A stretch of 64,000 bases of DNA from the NCBI GenBank assembly GCA_900470095.1, contig UBZM01000056.1:992-64991 (forward strand). Reading direction: 5' to 3'. The notes under the pieces were generated by a model. It was not told where the DNA came from. It was given only the letters and a program-made list of their open reading frames with translations, and made no database searches. Position numbers and translations under genes: made by a program. This document shows, piece after piece, positions 1-7,648 of this stretch (within the stretch, counting starts at the first letter, position 1; every line of letters starts with the position of its first letter). The stretch comes from Hyphomicrobiales bacterium. GTDB lineage: Bacteria; Pseudomonadota; Alphaproteobacteria; Rhizobiales; Beijerinckiaceae.

Positions 1-186
1 CGCACATCAGCGATCTGGACTGAGGCCATCTGAACCCTCTCTCGGACTTAAGTTTCCTCTGGGGTCCGGTATCGGCCCGTGTCCGGGCACTCCGCACCGC
101 CGCTGCTGCCGGCTTCTCGTGACCGACCGACGAAAAGCGCCGCAGACCAGGCAGTGCCTGTTGCGCCGGGTTCCATCTGCGATAAA

Positions 187-202
187 GTCATACGATACGG
201 AC
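187..202. promoter_or_regulatory. Candidate GntR operator half-site upstream of the FCD regulator
   Basis: The sequence AAGTCATAC lies about 90 bases before the regulator start at 288. The same nine bases form the left arm of the perfect palindrome at 1054-1070, just after the gene. The right arm is degenerate here. FCD-GntR proteins commonly autoregulate through such sites; binding is inferred. Confidence 0.3.
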
Positions 203-287
203 AGGCGTGTCAAGCGCCGGAATCGTTCCATTGAAACCGCTTTCCTGCGGCTTGGGAGCGATTGAAAACGGGTGAGGACGCCAGCCG

Positions 288-1049
288 ATGCGGGTGCGCG
301 ACTTTTCGCGGCCGACGACCCTGAATCCCGACCGCCTGTTCGGGCAGGTGGCTCAGAAGCTCGCGGTCGCGATCATTTCAGGGACGTTCAAGGCCGGCGA
401 ACTGCTGCCGAACGAGGCCGATCTGAAATCCGAAATCTCGGTTTCGCGCACAGCCTATCGCGAAGCCGTGAAGTACCTGACGGCGAAGGGGTTGGTCGAG
501 GCGCGCCCCAAGAGCGGCACCCGGGTGGCGCCGCGTGACGGCTGGAACCTGCTCGACCCCGACGTGCTGTCCTGGCATTTCGAGGCCGACCCGAACGAGA
601 AATTCATTCGCGACCTGTTCGAGTTGCGCAGTTTTGTCGAGCCGAGCGCGGCGCGGCTTGCGGCACTGCGACGTACGCCTGCCGATCTCGCGCGAATCCA
701 AGCCGGCTACCACGGGATGATCGACAACCCGCCCTATGCCGAGGCAACCATCCGTGCCGACCTGGCTTTCCACGAGGCGATCCTCGCTGCGGCGCAGAAT
801 TCGACGCTGCAATGTCTGGCAAGCGTCGTCTCGGCGACGATCCAATGGTCGCTGCTGCTGAAGTCGGGAGACGATCAGGGCTTCTATGTCACCTCGCTGT
901 TCGACCACGAACGGGTGCTCGATGCGATCATCCAGCGGGACGGAGATCTCGCCGCAGCCCGGATGAGCGCGCTCGTCACGGATAGTCTGAATACCACGCT
1001 CACCTTCCTGGCCTGGGCAGGACAGCAGAACACTCCGAAAATCGCCTGA
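288..1049 (+). CDS. FCD-domain GntR family transcriptional regulator
   Basis: Predicted DNA-binding repressor or activator of 253 aa. A winged helix-turn-helix spans about residues 16-82 (FGQVAQKLAVAIISG, NEADLKSEISVSRTAYREAVKYL, KGLVEARPKSGTRV). A FadR-type all-helical ligand domain spans about 105-235, with the DLAFHEAIL and FDHERVLDAI helices that carry metal ligands in this family. The usual late histidine before the last helix is not obvious, so metal use is uncertain. It lies just upstream of the 2-hydroxyacid dehydrogenase gene, and a palindrome sits between them, so it likely controls that gene by sensing a sugar acid or hydroxyacid. The ligand is unknown. Confidence 0.9.
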   Translation: MRVRDFSRPTTLNPDRLFGQVAQKLAVAIISGTFKAGELLPNEADLKSEISVSRTAYREAVKYLTAKGLVEARPKSGTRVAPRDGWNLLDPDVLSWHFEADPNEKFIRDLFELRSFVEPSAARLAALRRTPADLARIQAGYHGMIDNPPYAEATIRADLAFHEAILAAAQNSTLQCLASVVSATIQWSLLLKSGDDQGFYVTSLFDHERVLDAIIQRDGDLAAARMSALVTDSLNTTLTFLAWAGQQNTPKIA

Positions 1050-1053
1050 ATAA

Positions 1054-1070
1054 GTCATACTACATATGAC
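1054..1070. promoter_or_regulatory. Palindromic operator candidate GTCATA-N5-TATGAC
   Basis: GTCATACTACATATGAC is a perfect 6+6 bp inverted repeat, placed just after the GntR gene and about 150 bases before the 2-hydroxyacid dehydrogenase start. Its left arm recurs in front of the GntR gene at 187. Size and symmetry suit a GntR dimer; binding is inferred. Confidence 0.4.
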
Positions 1071-1154
1071 AACGACGCGCTTTTCTCGCTCTGCAGCCCG
1101 TGTAGTACTGCTCTGCCGATGCCGCGTAGCGGAGGCCTTGAGGTTTCGCGATCT

Positions 1155-1168
1155 AATCGTTTTAAAGA
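1155..1168 (+). promoter_or_regulatory. Shared 14-bp upstream element, copy 1
   Basis: AATCGTTTTAAAGA lies 52 bases before the ATG at 1221. A copy differing at one base lies 54 bases before the dehydratase start at 9196. Conserved spacing before two sugar-acid genes suggests a common operator or promoter element. Confidence 0.35.
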
Positions 1169-1220
1169 ATTGAAATCAAGCCAGCCGCTCTGACACCCAC
1201 GCCCGACGAAAGTTCACGAT

Positions 1221-2180
1221 ATGACCGACATCATCATGACCGGCCCGCTGATGGCCTATGCTGCCGACCAGTTGAAGGCCCGTTTCACGGTGCATGAACT
1301 CTGGAAGGCAGAGGACCGGGCCGCCATGCTGAAGGAGATCGGCGGCAAGGTTCGTGGTGTTGCCGGCGGCGGCGCGCATGTCAGGATCGACGGCGCACTG
1401 TTCGACGCCCTGCCAAAGCTGGAGATCGTCGCCAATTTCGGCGTCGGTTACGACACCGTCGATGCCAAGGAAGCCGGCAAGCGCGGGCTGATCGTCACCA
1501 ATACGCCGGACGTGCTGACCGATGAGGTCGCGGATCTGGCGCTCGGCCTGCTACTCGCGACGGTGCGCCAGCTGCCGCAGGTCGACCGTTACCTGCGTGC
1601 CGGCAAGTGGCTGGAGAAGGCCTATCCGCTGACGACCTCGCTGCGGACCCGCAAGGTCGGCATTGTCGGGCTCGGCCGAATCGGCAAGGCCGTGGCGCAG
1701 CGCATCGAGGCCTTCGGCCTGCCAGTCAGCTATCATGGCCGCACCCGTCAGGCCGACGTGCCTTATCGCTACTATGCTTCGCTGATCGAGATGGCGGCCG
1801 ATGTCGACACCCTGATCTCGGTTGCGCCCGGCGGAGCTTCGACTCATCACATGATCAATGCCGACGTCCTGAAGGCGCTCGGCCCGAATGGCATCGTCAT
1901 CAATGTCGGCCGCGGTTCGGTGATCGACGAACAGGCATTGATCGAGGCGCTCAAGAACAAGGTCATTCTTTCGGCTGGCCTCGACGTCTTCGAGGACGAG
2001 CCGCGCGTGCCGGCCGAACTGATCGCGATGGATCATGTGGTGCTGTTGCCGCATGTCGGATCGGCATCGGTGCATACGCGTGAACAGATGGGCCAGCTTC
2101 TGGTCGACAACCTGGTTTCATGGTTCGATGGCAAGGGTCCACTGACGCCGGTTGCCGAGACGCCATGGAAGAAAGCCTGA
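1221..2180 (+). CDS. D-isomer-specific 2-hydroxyacid dehydrogenase (glyoxylate/hydroxypyruvate reductase-like)
   Basis: Cytosolic NAD(P)-dependent enzyme of 319 aa, the usual family length, interconverting 2-oxoacids and D-2-hydroxyacids. The substrate-binding half is split around a Rossmann domain at about 100-285. The nucleotide loop is GLGRIG at 150-155. The catalytic set is Arg231 (NVGRGS), Glu260 (FEDEP) and His278 (LLPHVGSA). It is closest in pattern to the hydroxypyruvate/glyoxylate/gluconate reductase group rather than to PGDH or formate dehydrogenase; the exact substrate is not settled. It is preceded by the GntR regulator and by an element shared with the pentonate dehydratase at 9196, which points to sugar-acid catabolism. 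Confidence 0.9.
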   Translation: MTDIIMTGPLMAYAADQLKARFTVHELWKAEDRAAMLKEIGGKVRGVAGGGAHVRIDGALFDALPKLEIVANFGVGYDTVDAKEAGKRGLIVTNTPDVLTDEVADLALGLLLATVRQLPQVDRYLRAGKWLEKAYPLTTSLRTRKVGIVGLGRIGKAVAQRIEAFGLPVSYHGRTRQADVPYRYYASLIEMAADVDTLISVAPGGASTHHMINADVLKALGPNGIVINVGRGSVIDEQALIEALKNKVILSAGLDVFEDEPRVPAELIAMDHVVLLPHVGSASVHTREQMGQLLVDNLVSWFDGKGPLTPVAETPWKKA

Positions 2181-2200
2181 GACACCGCATTTTGGTTCCG

Positions 2201-2992
2201 ATGAGTCGAGGATGCCTGCCGTTTATGGCGGGCGTCCTATTCGCGGGGGCAGTACAGGCGCAGAGGCCGCCGCTCCCGAAAGGGGCGGAGACCGCGCCTG
2301 ACACCGTTCGCCCCTTGATCGGTGCCTGGAACCTCGAACAGGTCGGCGCGCCGCGCCAATGCACCATTACCCTTGGGGTGGAACAGTCGGGGCAGGGACG
2401 GCAATTGCGCTTCCCTGCCACCTGCCGGCGGGCATTGCCCATTATCGGGCAGATTGTGTCCTGGAGCGCGGCTGAAGGAGGCGGGCTGCGTCTGAATGAC
2501 GAGGCCGGCAAGGCCGTGATCACGCTCAGCAAGTCGGCCGCTGGCCTGAATGGCAAGGGCACCGATGGGCAGGACTATCTGCTGGATCCGAAGGACCATC
2601 CGCGCAGCGCGCGTCCGGTGCCTCCGAGTGCGGCGGAACGCGCCGCGACCGCCGCGGCCCGGCCGACTGTAGTCGACCCGGCGGGTGCGCCGGCGACCGA
2701 CGCCGTGCCCGGACGTTATGTCACCATGCGCCAGCAGAACCGCGAGGGATGTCGCCTCATGCTTGTGGCCGGTCCCGCAAACTCACCCGGTGGCGCTCCC
2801 GCCCGTTTTGACGGGCGCTGCGACGATACCGGCTTGACGATCTTCGATCCCGTCGGCTGGCGCTATGCCGCCGGACGCCTATCGCTGGTTGCGCGCAAGG
2901 GACACAGCGTCGATCTCGTCTTCGAGAACGGCCAATGGCGCAAGGACCCTGCGGTGGGCGCGCCGCTAATGTTGCGCAAGCTCGCGCCCTAA
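2201..2992 (+). CDS. Secreted protein with two AprI/Inh-type metalloprotease-inhibitor domains
   Basis: Predicted periplasmic protein of 263 aa. Residues 1-20 form a signal peptide (hydrophobic MAGVLFAGA, then VQA before QRPP). Two related beta-barrel domains follow. The first, at about 33-125, contains GAWNLEQ and C-x-I-T-L. The second, at about 160-263, contains the RYVTMRQQNREGCRLML pattern and ends in PLMLRKLAP. They are joined by an Ala/Pro-rich linker. Inh-family inhibitors block serralysin-type proteases in the periplasm and normally have one such domain. ATG codons at 2165 (overlapping the previous gene) and 2201 are both possible; 2201 gives the cleaner signal peptide. No protease gene is adjacent. 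Confidence 0.75.
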   Translation: MSRGCLPFMAGVLFAGAVQAQRPPLPKGAETAPDTVRPLIGAWNLEQVGAPRQCTITLGVEQSGQGRQLRFPATCRRALPIIGQIVSWSAAEGGGLRLNDEAGKAVITLSKSAAGLNGKGTDGQDYLLDPKDHPRSARPVPPSAAERAATAAARPTVVDPAGAPATDAVPGRYVTMRQQNREGCRLMLVAGPANSPGGAPARFDGRCDDTGLTIFDPVGWRYAAGRLSLVARKGHSVDLVFENGQWRKDPAVGAPLMLRKLAP

Positions 2993-3093
2993 AGCACCGG
3001 CCCGAAAAGTGGTTTGCGGTATTCGGGAAAGCCGATGCGAAGACAAAGGGCTAGATCATCGGATTGGATACGATATCCGGTCCGATGATCTAG
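2990..3093 (+). repeat. Dispersed palindromic intergenic repeat, copy A
   Basis: This element begins at the TAA stop of the Inh-type gene and contains CCGAAAAGTGG and TTGCGGT. It ends in a perfect 13-bp inverted repeat: CTAGATCATCGGA at 3051-3063 and TCCGATGATCTAG at 3081-3093. The reverse complement of 29672-29774 aligns along nearly its whole length. Such mosaics are common in Hyphomicrobiales genomes. The distal hairpin probably also ends transcription between this gene and the convergent dctA. Confidence 0.65.
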
Positions 3094-3099
3094 CAGCGC

Positions 3100-4422
3100 T
3101 CAGACCGCGGCGACGCGCTCGGGCTCAGCGGCGTCGTAATCGGCCTCCCTGGCGAGGATGCGCTGCATGCGACGCTCGTCGAGCGAGTTCTCCCATTTCG
3201 CCACAACGATGGTCGCGACGCCATTGCCAATCAGGTTGGTGAGGGCGCGCGCCTCCGACATGAAGCGGTCGACGCCGAGGATCAGGGCGATCGACGCCAC
3301 GGGGATCGTGCCGACCGAGGCCAGCGTCGCAGCGAGCACGATAAAGCCGGAGCCCGTGACGCCGGCTGCGCCCTTCGAGGTCAGCAGCAGAACGGCAATG
3401 ATACCGATCTCCTGCGACAGGCTCAGCTCGGTATTGGTAGCCTGGGCGAGAAATATCGCAGCCATCGTCAGATAGATGCAGGTGCCGTCGAGGTTGAAGG
3501 AGTAGCCGGTCGGGATGACCAGGCCGACGACGTTCTCCTTGCAGCCGAGATAGCTCATCTTGGCCATCATCCGCGGCAGGACGCTTTCGGACGAGGAGGT
3601 GCCGAGCACGATCAGCAGCTCTTCCTTGATATAGGCGATGAACTTCACGATGCTGAAGCCATGCAGCCGGGCGATCGTGCCGAGCACAAGAAAAATGAAG
3701 ATCAGGCAGGTCGTGTAGAATGCGGCCATGAAGCTGCCCAGCGACAGCAGCGTGCCGATGCCGAATTTTCCGATCGTGAAGGCCATCGCGCCGAACGCAC
3801 CTATCGGTGCTGCCTTCATGATGATGCCGACGATCTTGAAGAAGACCTGGGCGATATCGTCGACGAAGTGCAGGACCGGCTTGCCGCGCTCTCCAAGCAT
3901 CTGCAGAGCGAAGGCAAAGAGCAGGGCGAAGAACAGCACCTGCAGGATTTCGCCGGTTGCGAAGGCGCTGACCACGGTCGTCGGGATGATGTCCGTCAGG
4001 AAGCCAATGGTGCTCTGCTCCTTCGCCTTGGCCGTGAACGACGCGATGGCGCTGGTATCGAGACCGCCGACATCGACGTTCATGCCGACGCCGGGTTTCC
4101 AGAGATTGATCACGACGAGCCCGACGATGAGGGCAAGCGTCGTCACCACTTCGAAATAGAGCAGCGCCTTCACGCCGACGCGGCCCACCTTCTTCATGTC
4201 GTCCATCGAAGCGACGCCGTGCACGACGGTAAGAAAGATGATCGGCGCGATGATCATCTTGATGGCCTTGATGAAGGCGTCGCCGAGCGGCTTCATCGCT
4301 TCGCCGGTATGCGGATAGAAATGCCCGACCAGCACCCCGATCGCGATGGCGGTCAGCACCTGGACATAAAGATGCGTCCACCAGGGACCCTGATGACCGC
4401 GCGTGATCGCTGCTGTCGACAT
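3100..4422 (-). CDS. dctA: C4-dicarboxylate/proton symporter, DctA family
   Basis: Inner-membrane DAACS-family transporter of 440 aa for succinate, fumarate, malate and related acids. The start is placed at MSTAAITRG because a GAGGG ribosome site lies seven bases upstream; longer in-frame extensions are not family-like. Hallmarks are the N-terminal WWTHLYVQVLTAI helix, KMIIAPIIFLTVVHG, the serine-rich re-entrant loop SSSESVLP, and the substrate/cation segment YSFNLDGTCIYL. Usual DctA length is about 430-450. No DctB/DctD pair is nearby. It converges on the Inh-type gene across the repeat at 2990-3093. Confidence 0.93.
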   Translation of the reverse strand: MSTAAITRGHQGPWWTHLYVQVLTAIAIGVLVGHFYPHTGEAMKPLGDAFIKAIKMIIAPIIFLTVVHGVASMDDMKKVGRVGVKALLYFEVVTTLALIVGLVVINLWKPGVGMNVDVGGLDTSAIASFTAKAKEQSTIGFLTDIIPTTVVSAFATGEILQVLFFALLFAFALQMLGERGKPVLHFVDDIAQVFFKIVGIIMKAAPIGAFGAMAFTIGKFGIGTLLSLGSFMAAFYTTCLIFIFLVLGTIARLHGFSIVKFIAYIKEELLIVLGTSSSESVLPRMMAKMSYLGCKENVVGLVIPTGYSFNLDGTCIYLTMAAIFLAQATNTELSLSQEIGIIAVLLLTSKGAAGVTGSGFIVLAATLASVGTIPVASIALILGVDRFMSEARALTNLIGNGVATIVVAKWENSLDERRMQRILAREADYDAAEPERVAAV

Positions 4423-4558
4423 GGGAAATCCCTCAAGACGGGCACTTGTCTCCGTGCGCCATCCTGGAAAGAGGCTACGCTCGTCTTGGTCCCGCGACAA
4501 GCGAAACGCGGCACTGCCGTTGGGGGCCGCGCCGCGTCCTGTGGCCTGAGTGCGAACG

Positions 4559-5692
4559 TTACTCGGCCGCTTCGACCTTCAGCACGCCGCGACGGATCTG
4601 GTCCTCCTCGATCGACTCGAACAGGGCGCGGAAATTGCCCTCGCCAAAGCCGTCATCACCCTTGCGCTGGATGAACTCGAAGAAGATCGGCCCGAGCACC
4701 GTGCCGGAGAAAATCTGGAGCAGCACCTTGCTCATCCGACCCTTCTTCGAACCGACCGCGACCGCGCCCTCGCCATCGATCAGGATGCCGTTGGCCTTCA
4801 GCCGCTCGACCGGTTCGCCATGGCTGGGGACACGCGCATCGACGCGCTCATAATAGGTTGCCGGCGGCGCCGGCATGAAGGGCAGGGCGTTCTGGCGCAA
4901 CAGCTCGACGGTGGCGTAAATGTCGCGAGCGCCGAGCGCGACATGCTGGATGCCCTCGCCCTTGTATTGGCGCAAGTACTCTTCGATCTGGCTCTTGTCG
5001 TCGAGCGACTCGTTAATCGGGATGCGGATCCTGCCGCAGGGCGAGGTCAGGGCGCGCGAGATCAGGCCTGTGAGCTTGCCTTCGATATTGAAGAAGCGAA
5101 TCTCCCGGAAGTTGAAGAGTTTGCCATACCAGCCTGCCCAATGGTCCATGCGGCCGCGATGGACGTTATGGGTGAGGTGGTCGAGATAATAGAGACCAGC
5201 CTGCTCGGGGTGCGGATCCGCCTCGTCGATCCACTCGAAATCGACATCCCAGATCGAGCCCTTCTCGCCATAGCGCTCGACGAAATACAGGATCGAGCCG
5301 CCAATGCCCTTCACGGCGGGAATTTGCAGTTCGCCGGGGCCGACCTTGCTTTCATAGGGCTCGGCGCCAAGCGACACGGCGCGCTCGAAAGCATGCCTGG
5401 CATCGACGACACGGAAAGCCATGGCGCAGGCGCAGGGGCCGTGCTCGGCCGCAAAGCGCTGGGCAAAGGAATCCGGCTCGGCATTGACGACGAAATTGAC
5501 GTCACCCTGACGGTACAGCGTGACCTTCTTGGAGCGATGTCGGGCGACAGCGGTGAAGCCCATCTGCTGGAAGAGCGGGCCGAGCGTCTCTGGCTCGGGA
5601 TGGGCGTATTCGACGAACTCGAAGCCGTCCGTTCCCATCGGATTGGCCTCGGAAATAGCGGGAGGGGCGGTGTCGTGCGGAAATGGACCCAT
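4559..5692 (-). CDS. hppD: 4-hydroxyphenylpyruvate dioxygenase
   Basis: Non-haem Fe(II) enzyme of 377 aa converting 4-hydroxyphenylpyruvate to homogentisate in tyrosine degradation. Two VOC-type halves are present. The iron ligands are visible as His172 (LDHLTHNV), His250 (GIQHVALG) and Glu339 (IFFEFIQRKG), with the C-terminal GFGEGNFRALFESIE helix that gates the active site. The start at MGPFPHDTAP follows an AGAGGAGA ribosome site. The gene is divergent from an Lrp/AsnC regulator 114 bases away, the usual arrangement for aromatic-amino-acid control. The homogentisate dioxygenase and later pathway genes are not in the window. Confidence 0.96.
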   Translation of the reverse strand: MGPFPHDTAPPAISEANPMGTDGFEFVEYAHPEPETLGPLFQQMGFTAVARHRSKKVTLYRQGDVNFVVNAEPDSFAQRFAAEHGPCACAMAFRVVDARHAFERAVSLGAEPYESKVGPGELQIPAVKGIGGSILYFVERYGEKGSIWDVDFEWIDEADPHPEQAGLYYLDHLTHNVHRGRMDHWAGWYGKLFNFREIRFFNIEGKLTGLISRALTSPCGRIRIPINESLDDKSQIEEYLRQYKGEGIQHVALGARDIYATVELLRQNALPFMPAPPATYYERVDARVPSHGEPVERLKANGILIDGEGAVAVGSKKGRMSKVLLQIFSGTVLGPIFFEFIQRKGDDGFGEGNFRALFESIEEDQIRRGVLKVEAAE

Positions 5693-5806
5693 GACGTTCT
5701 CCTCTGGATGTGATTGCCGACATGGTCGCGCACGGCGAAGGCAAGAAGCTTGCAAAATGCCGCGTCATGGCGCGAGATCCGCACAGCTTGTGCAGGGAGG
5801 CCGCCA

Positions 5807-6289
5807 ATGGCGCGCGATGTGAGCGGTCTCGATTCCTTCGACTGGCGCCTGATCGATGCGCTCCAGCAGGATGCCTCCCTGACGAATGGCGCGCTGGCCG
5901 AGAAGGTCGGGCTGTCGGCGAGCCAGATTTCCCGCCGGCGCCAACGGCTCGAGGAGGAGGGGACGATCCGCGGCTACCGCGCGCTGATCGATCCGGCGGC
6001 GATCGGGCTCGGGGTGACCGTCTTCATCCATGTCGCGTTGAACACGCATTCGCGCGACAATGCCCGCCGCTTTCGCGATCTCGTCAGGCTGACTCCCGCG
6101 ATCCTGGAGGCGCATGCCCTGACAGGTGAGGCGGATTATCTGCTCAAGGTTGCGGTCGGTGATCTCAAGGAGCTCTCGCGCTTCGTCAACGAGATCCTGA
6201 TGCCGCATGAAAGCGTCGCGCGGGTTCGCTCGGAAATCGCGCTTGAGACATTGAAGGAGCCGGGGCTCCTGCCGTTGCCTTCGTCATGA
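5807..6289 (+). CDS. Lrp/AsnC family transcriptional regulator
   Basis: DNA-binding protein of 160 aa, normal Lrp length. The helix-turn-helix at about 8-58 reads DWRLIDALQQDASLTNGALAEKVGLSASQISRRRQRLEEEG. The C-terminal RAM/AsnC ligand domain spans about 70-150 and includes the LTGEADYLLKV strand. The start at 5807 has an AGGGAGG ribosome site; longer in-frame extensions run into the hppD promoter region. Divergent placement suggests it controls hppD in response to an aromatic amino acid or ketoacid. The effector is inferred. Confidence 0.92.
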   Translation: MARDVSGLDSFDWRLIDALQQDASLTNGALAEKVGLSASQISRRRQRLEEEGTIRGYRALIDPAAIGLGVTVFIHVALNTHSRDNARRFRDLVRLTPAILEAHALTGEADYLLKVAVGDLKELSRFVNEILMPHESVARVRSEIALETLKEPGLLPLPSS

Positions 6290-6395
6290 TCGCGTCAAGG
6301 TTCCCCTCCATGCGGAGCGGCTTGTGAAGCCCGTGGCCCGGGTGCAGGTTACGCCGCCGCTTTGCGGTGAATGGCCTAAACGAGGGAGCCTCTCG

Positions 6396-7289
6396 ATGTT
6401 CAACGCAAAATCACTCCTGGACGCGCTGGTCAGCGCCGGCAATCAGGCCGGGCAGCAGGCTGGCCAGTCCGGGGGGCTCGGCGGAATGCTGGGCAATCTG
6501 GCGCAACAGGTTCAGCAGGCCGGTGGTTCGGGTGGAATTGGCGGCCTCGTCGGCAGCGTGCTCGGCCAGGCGACGCAGGGCATGCAGGACGCCGCGCGCC
6601 AGACGGGACTGGAGCAGAAGGCGAGCGACGTTCTCGGCCAGGTCTCCGGCGGCAAGACACCCGACCAGCTGCTCGAGCAGGCCAAGGGGATGTTCAGCAG
6701 CAATCCGGCCGTGGCGACTGCGGTGCTCGGCGGCCTCGGCGCCTTGCTCTTCGGTTCCTCGACAGGGCGTTCGGTTGCCGGCTCTGCGGCGAAACTCGGC
6801 GGCCTCGCGCTGATCGGCGGCCTCGCCTACAAGGCCTATCAGAACCATCAGGCCGGCAAACCCCTGCTCGATCTGAAGCGTCAGGAGGTTCTGCCGGCGC
6901 CGGCCGGGACCGGTTTCGAGCCGGAGGCCGCAAGCGAGGCGACGGCTCTGATCTTCATCCGGGCGATGATCGCAGCCGCTGCCGCCGACGGTCATATCGA
7001 CACGGAAGAGCGCAACGCCATTCTGGGCGGCCTGCGCGAAGCCGGTTTCGATCCGGAAGCCAATACGTGGCTCGCCCATGAAATGGCCAATCCGGCTTCG
7101 GTCGATGTCCTTGCCGAGGCCGCGGAAACGCCGGAGCTCGCGGCGCAGATTTACACGGCGGCTCGCATCGCCATCAATCCCGATACGCCGGCAGAGAAGG
7201 ACTTCCTCGCCGGGCTTGCGGGCTCGGTCGGCCTCGATGCCGAACTGGTCGCCAATATCGACGCGGCCGCGAGCGCGGCGAAAGCCTGA
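6396..7289 (+). CDS. DUF533 family protein with TerB-like C-terminal domain
   Basis: Predicted 297-aa protein. Residues 1-110 are Gly/Gln-rich and low in complexity (repeated GGLGGML and GGIGGLVG). A hydrophobic glycine-rich stretch at about 105-145 (VLGGLGALLFG, GGLALIGGLAYKAY) is likely membrane-associated. The C-terminal 185-295 part is a helical TerB/DUF533-type domain with the acidic AAAAADGHIDTEER loop. GAGGGAG precedes the start. This matches YebE-type inner-membrane proteins of unknown function. It stands alone; the hairpin at 7308-7336 follows. Confidence 0.8.
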   Translation: MFNAKSLLDALVSAGNQAGQQAGQSGGLGGMLGNLAQQVQQAGGSGGIGGLVGSVLGQATQGMQDAARQTGLEQKASDVLGQVSGGKTPDQLLEQAKGMFSSNPAVATAVLGGLGALLFGSSTGRSVAGSAAKLGGLALIGGLAYKAYQNHQAGKPLLDLKRQEVLPAPAGTGFEPEAASEATALIFIRAMIAAAAADGHIDTEERNAILGGLREAGFDPEANTWLAHEMANPASVDVLAEAAETPELAAQIYTAARIAINPDTPAEKDFLAGLAGSVGLDAELVANIDAAASAAKA

Positions 7290-7307
7290 CGCTGCTTCAA
7301 TCGACGC

Positions 7308-7336
7308 GATCAGGGTGCGCGGCGCGCGCCCTGATC
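7308..7336. terminator. Hairpin between convergent DUF533 and NIPSNAP genes
   Basis: GATCAGGG at 7308-7315 pairs with CCCTGATC at 7329-7336, with GCGC/GCGC pairing inside. It starts 19 bases after the DUF533 stop and overlaps the last codons of the convergent NIPSNAP gene. There is no strong T tract, so termination is probable rather than certain. Confidence 0.5.
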
Positions 7337-7648
7337 GTCTTCGAAGACCGGTCGGAAGAACGAGCGTTCATAGCTGATGATGAAGCGCTGCTTCTCATTC
7401 ATCGCCACGGCCGCCAGGCATTCCTCGTCCTTGAACGAGGCGGTGCGATACTCTTCATAGGCCGCAAGCGACGGAAAGCTGAACATCGCCAATGCGACGT
7501 TCGATGTGCCTTCCGAGGGCATGAAATAGCCGTGATGCTTGCCGCCGAATTTCTCGACCAGCCTGATCCAGAGCTTGCCATAGGCCTCGAAGGCCGGCAG
7601 CTGGTAGGGATCGACGACATAGCGCAAATGGCAAGTGATCATCGTCAT
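7310..7648 (-). CDS. NIPSNAP family protein
   Basis: Small protein of 112 aa with a dimeric alpha/beta-barrel (ferredoxin-like) fold. It has the typical opening MTMITCHLRYVVDPYQLPAFE and the mid-region GKHHGYFMPSE. The family is widespread, often beside catabolic enzymes, and mostly without a defined reaction. Its ATG overlaps the aminotransferase stop by four bases (ATGA), so the two are translationally coupled. A regulatory or substrate-handling role beside that enzyme is inferred. Confidence 0.82.
   Translation of the reverse strand: MTMITCHLRYVVDPYQLPAFEAYGKLWIRLVEKFGGKHHGYFMPSEGTSNVALAMFSFPSLAAYEEYRTASFKDEECLAAVAMNEKQRFIISYERSFFRPVFEDDQGARRAP

Noticed and set aside
3..23. Possible last seven codons of a gene entering from the left (HISDLD then stop)
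   Set aside because: Too short to distinguish from chance; no family can be read from it.
7..231. 74-codon minus-strand open frame at the left edge
   Set aside because: Arg-rich shadow-type composition, no ribosome site and no recognisable fold; it covers the promoter region of the GntR gene.
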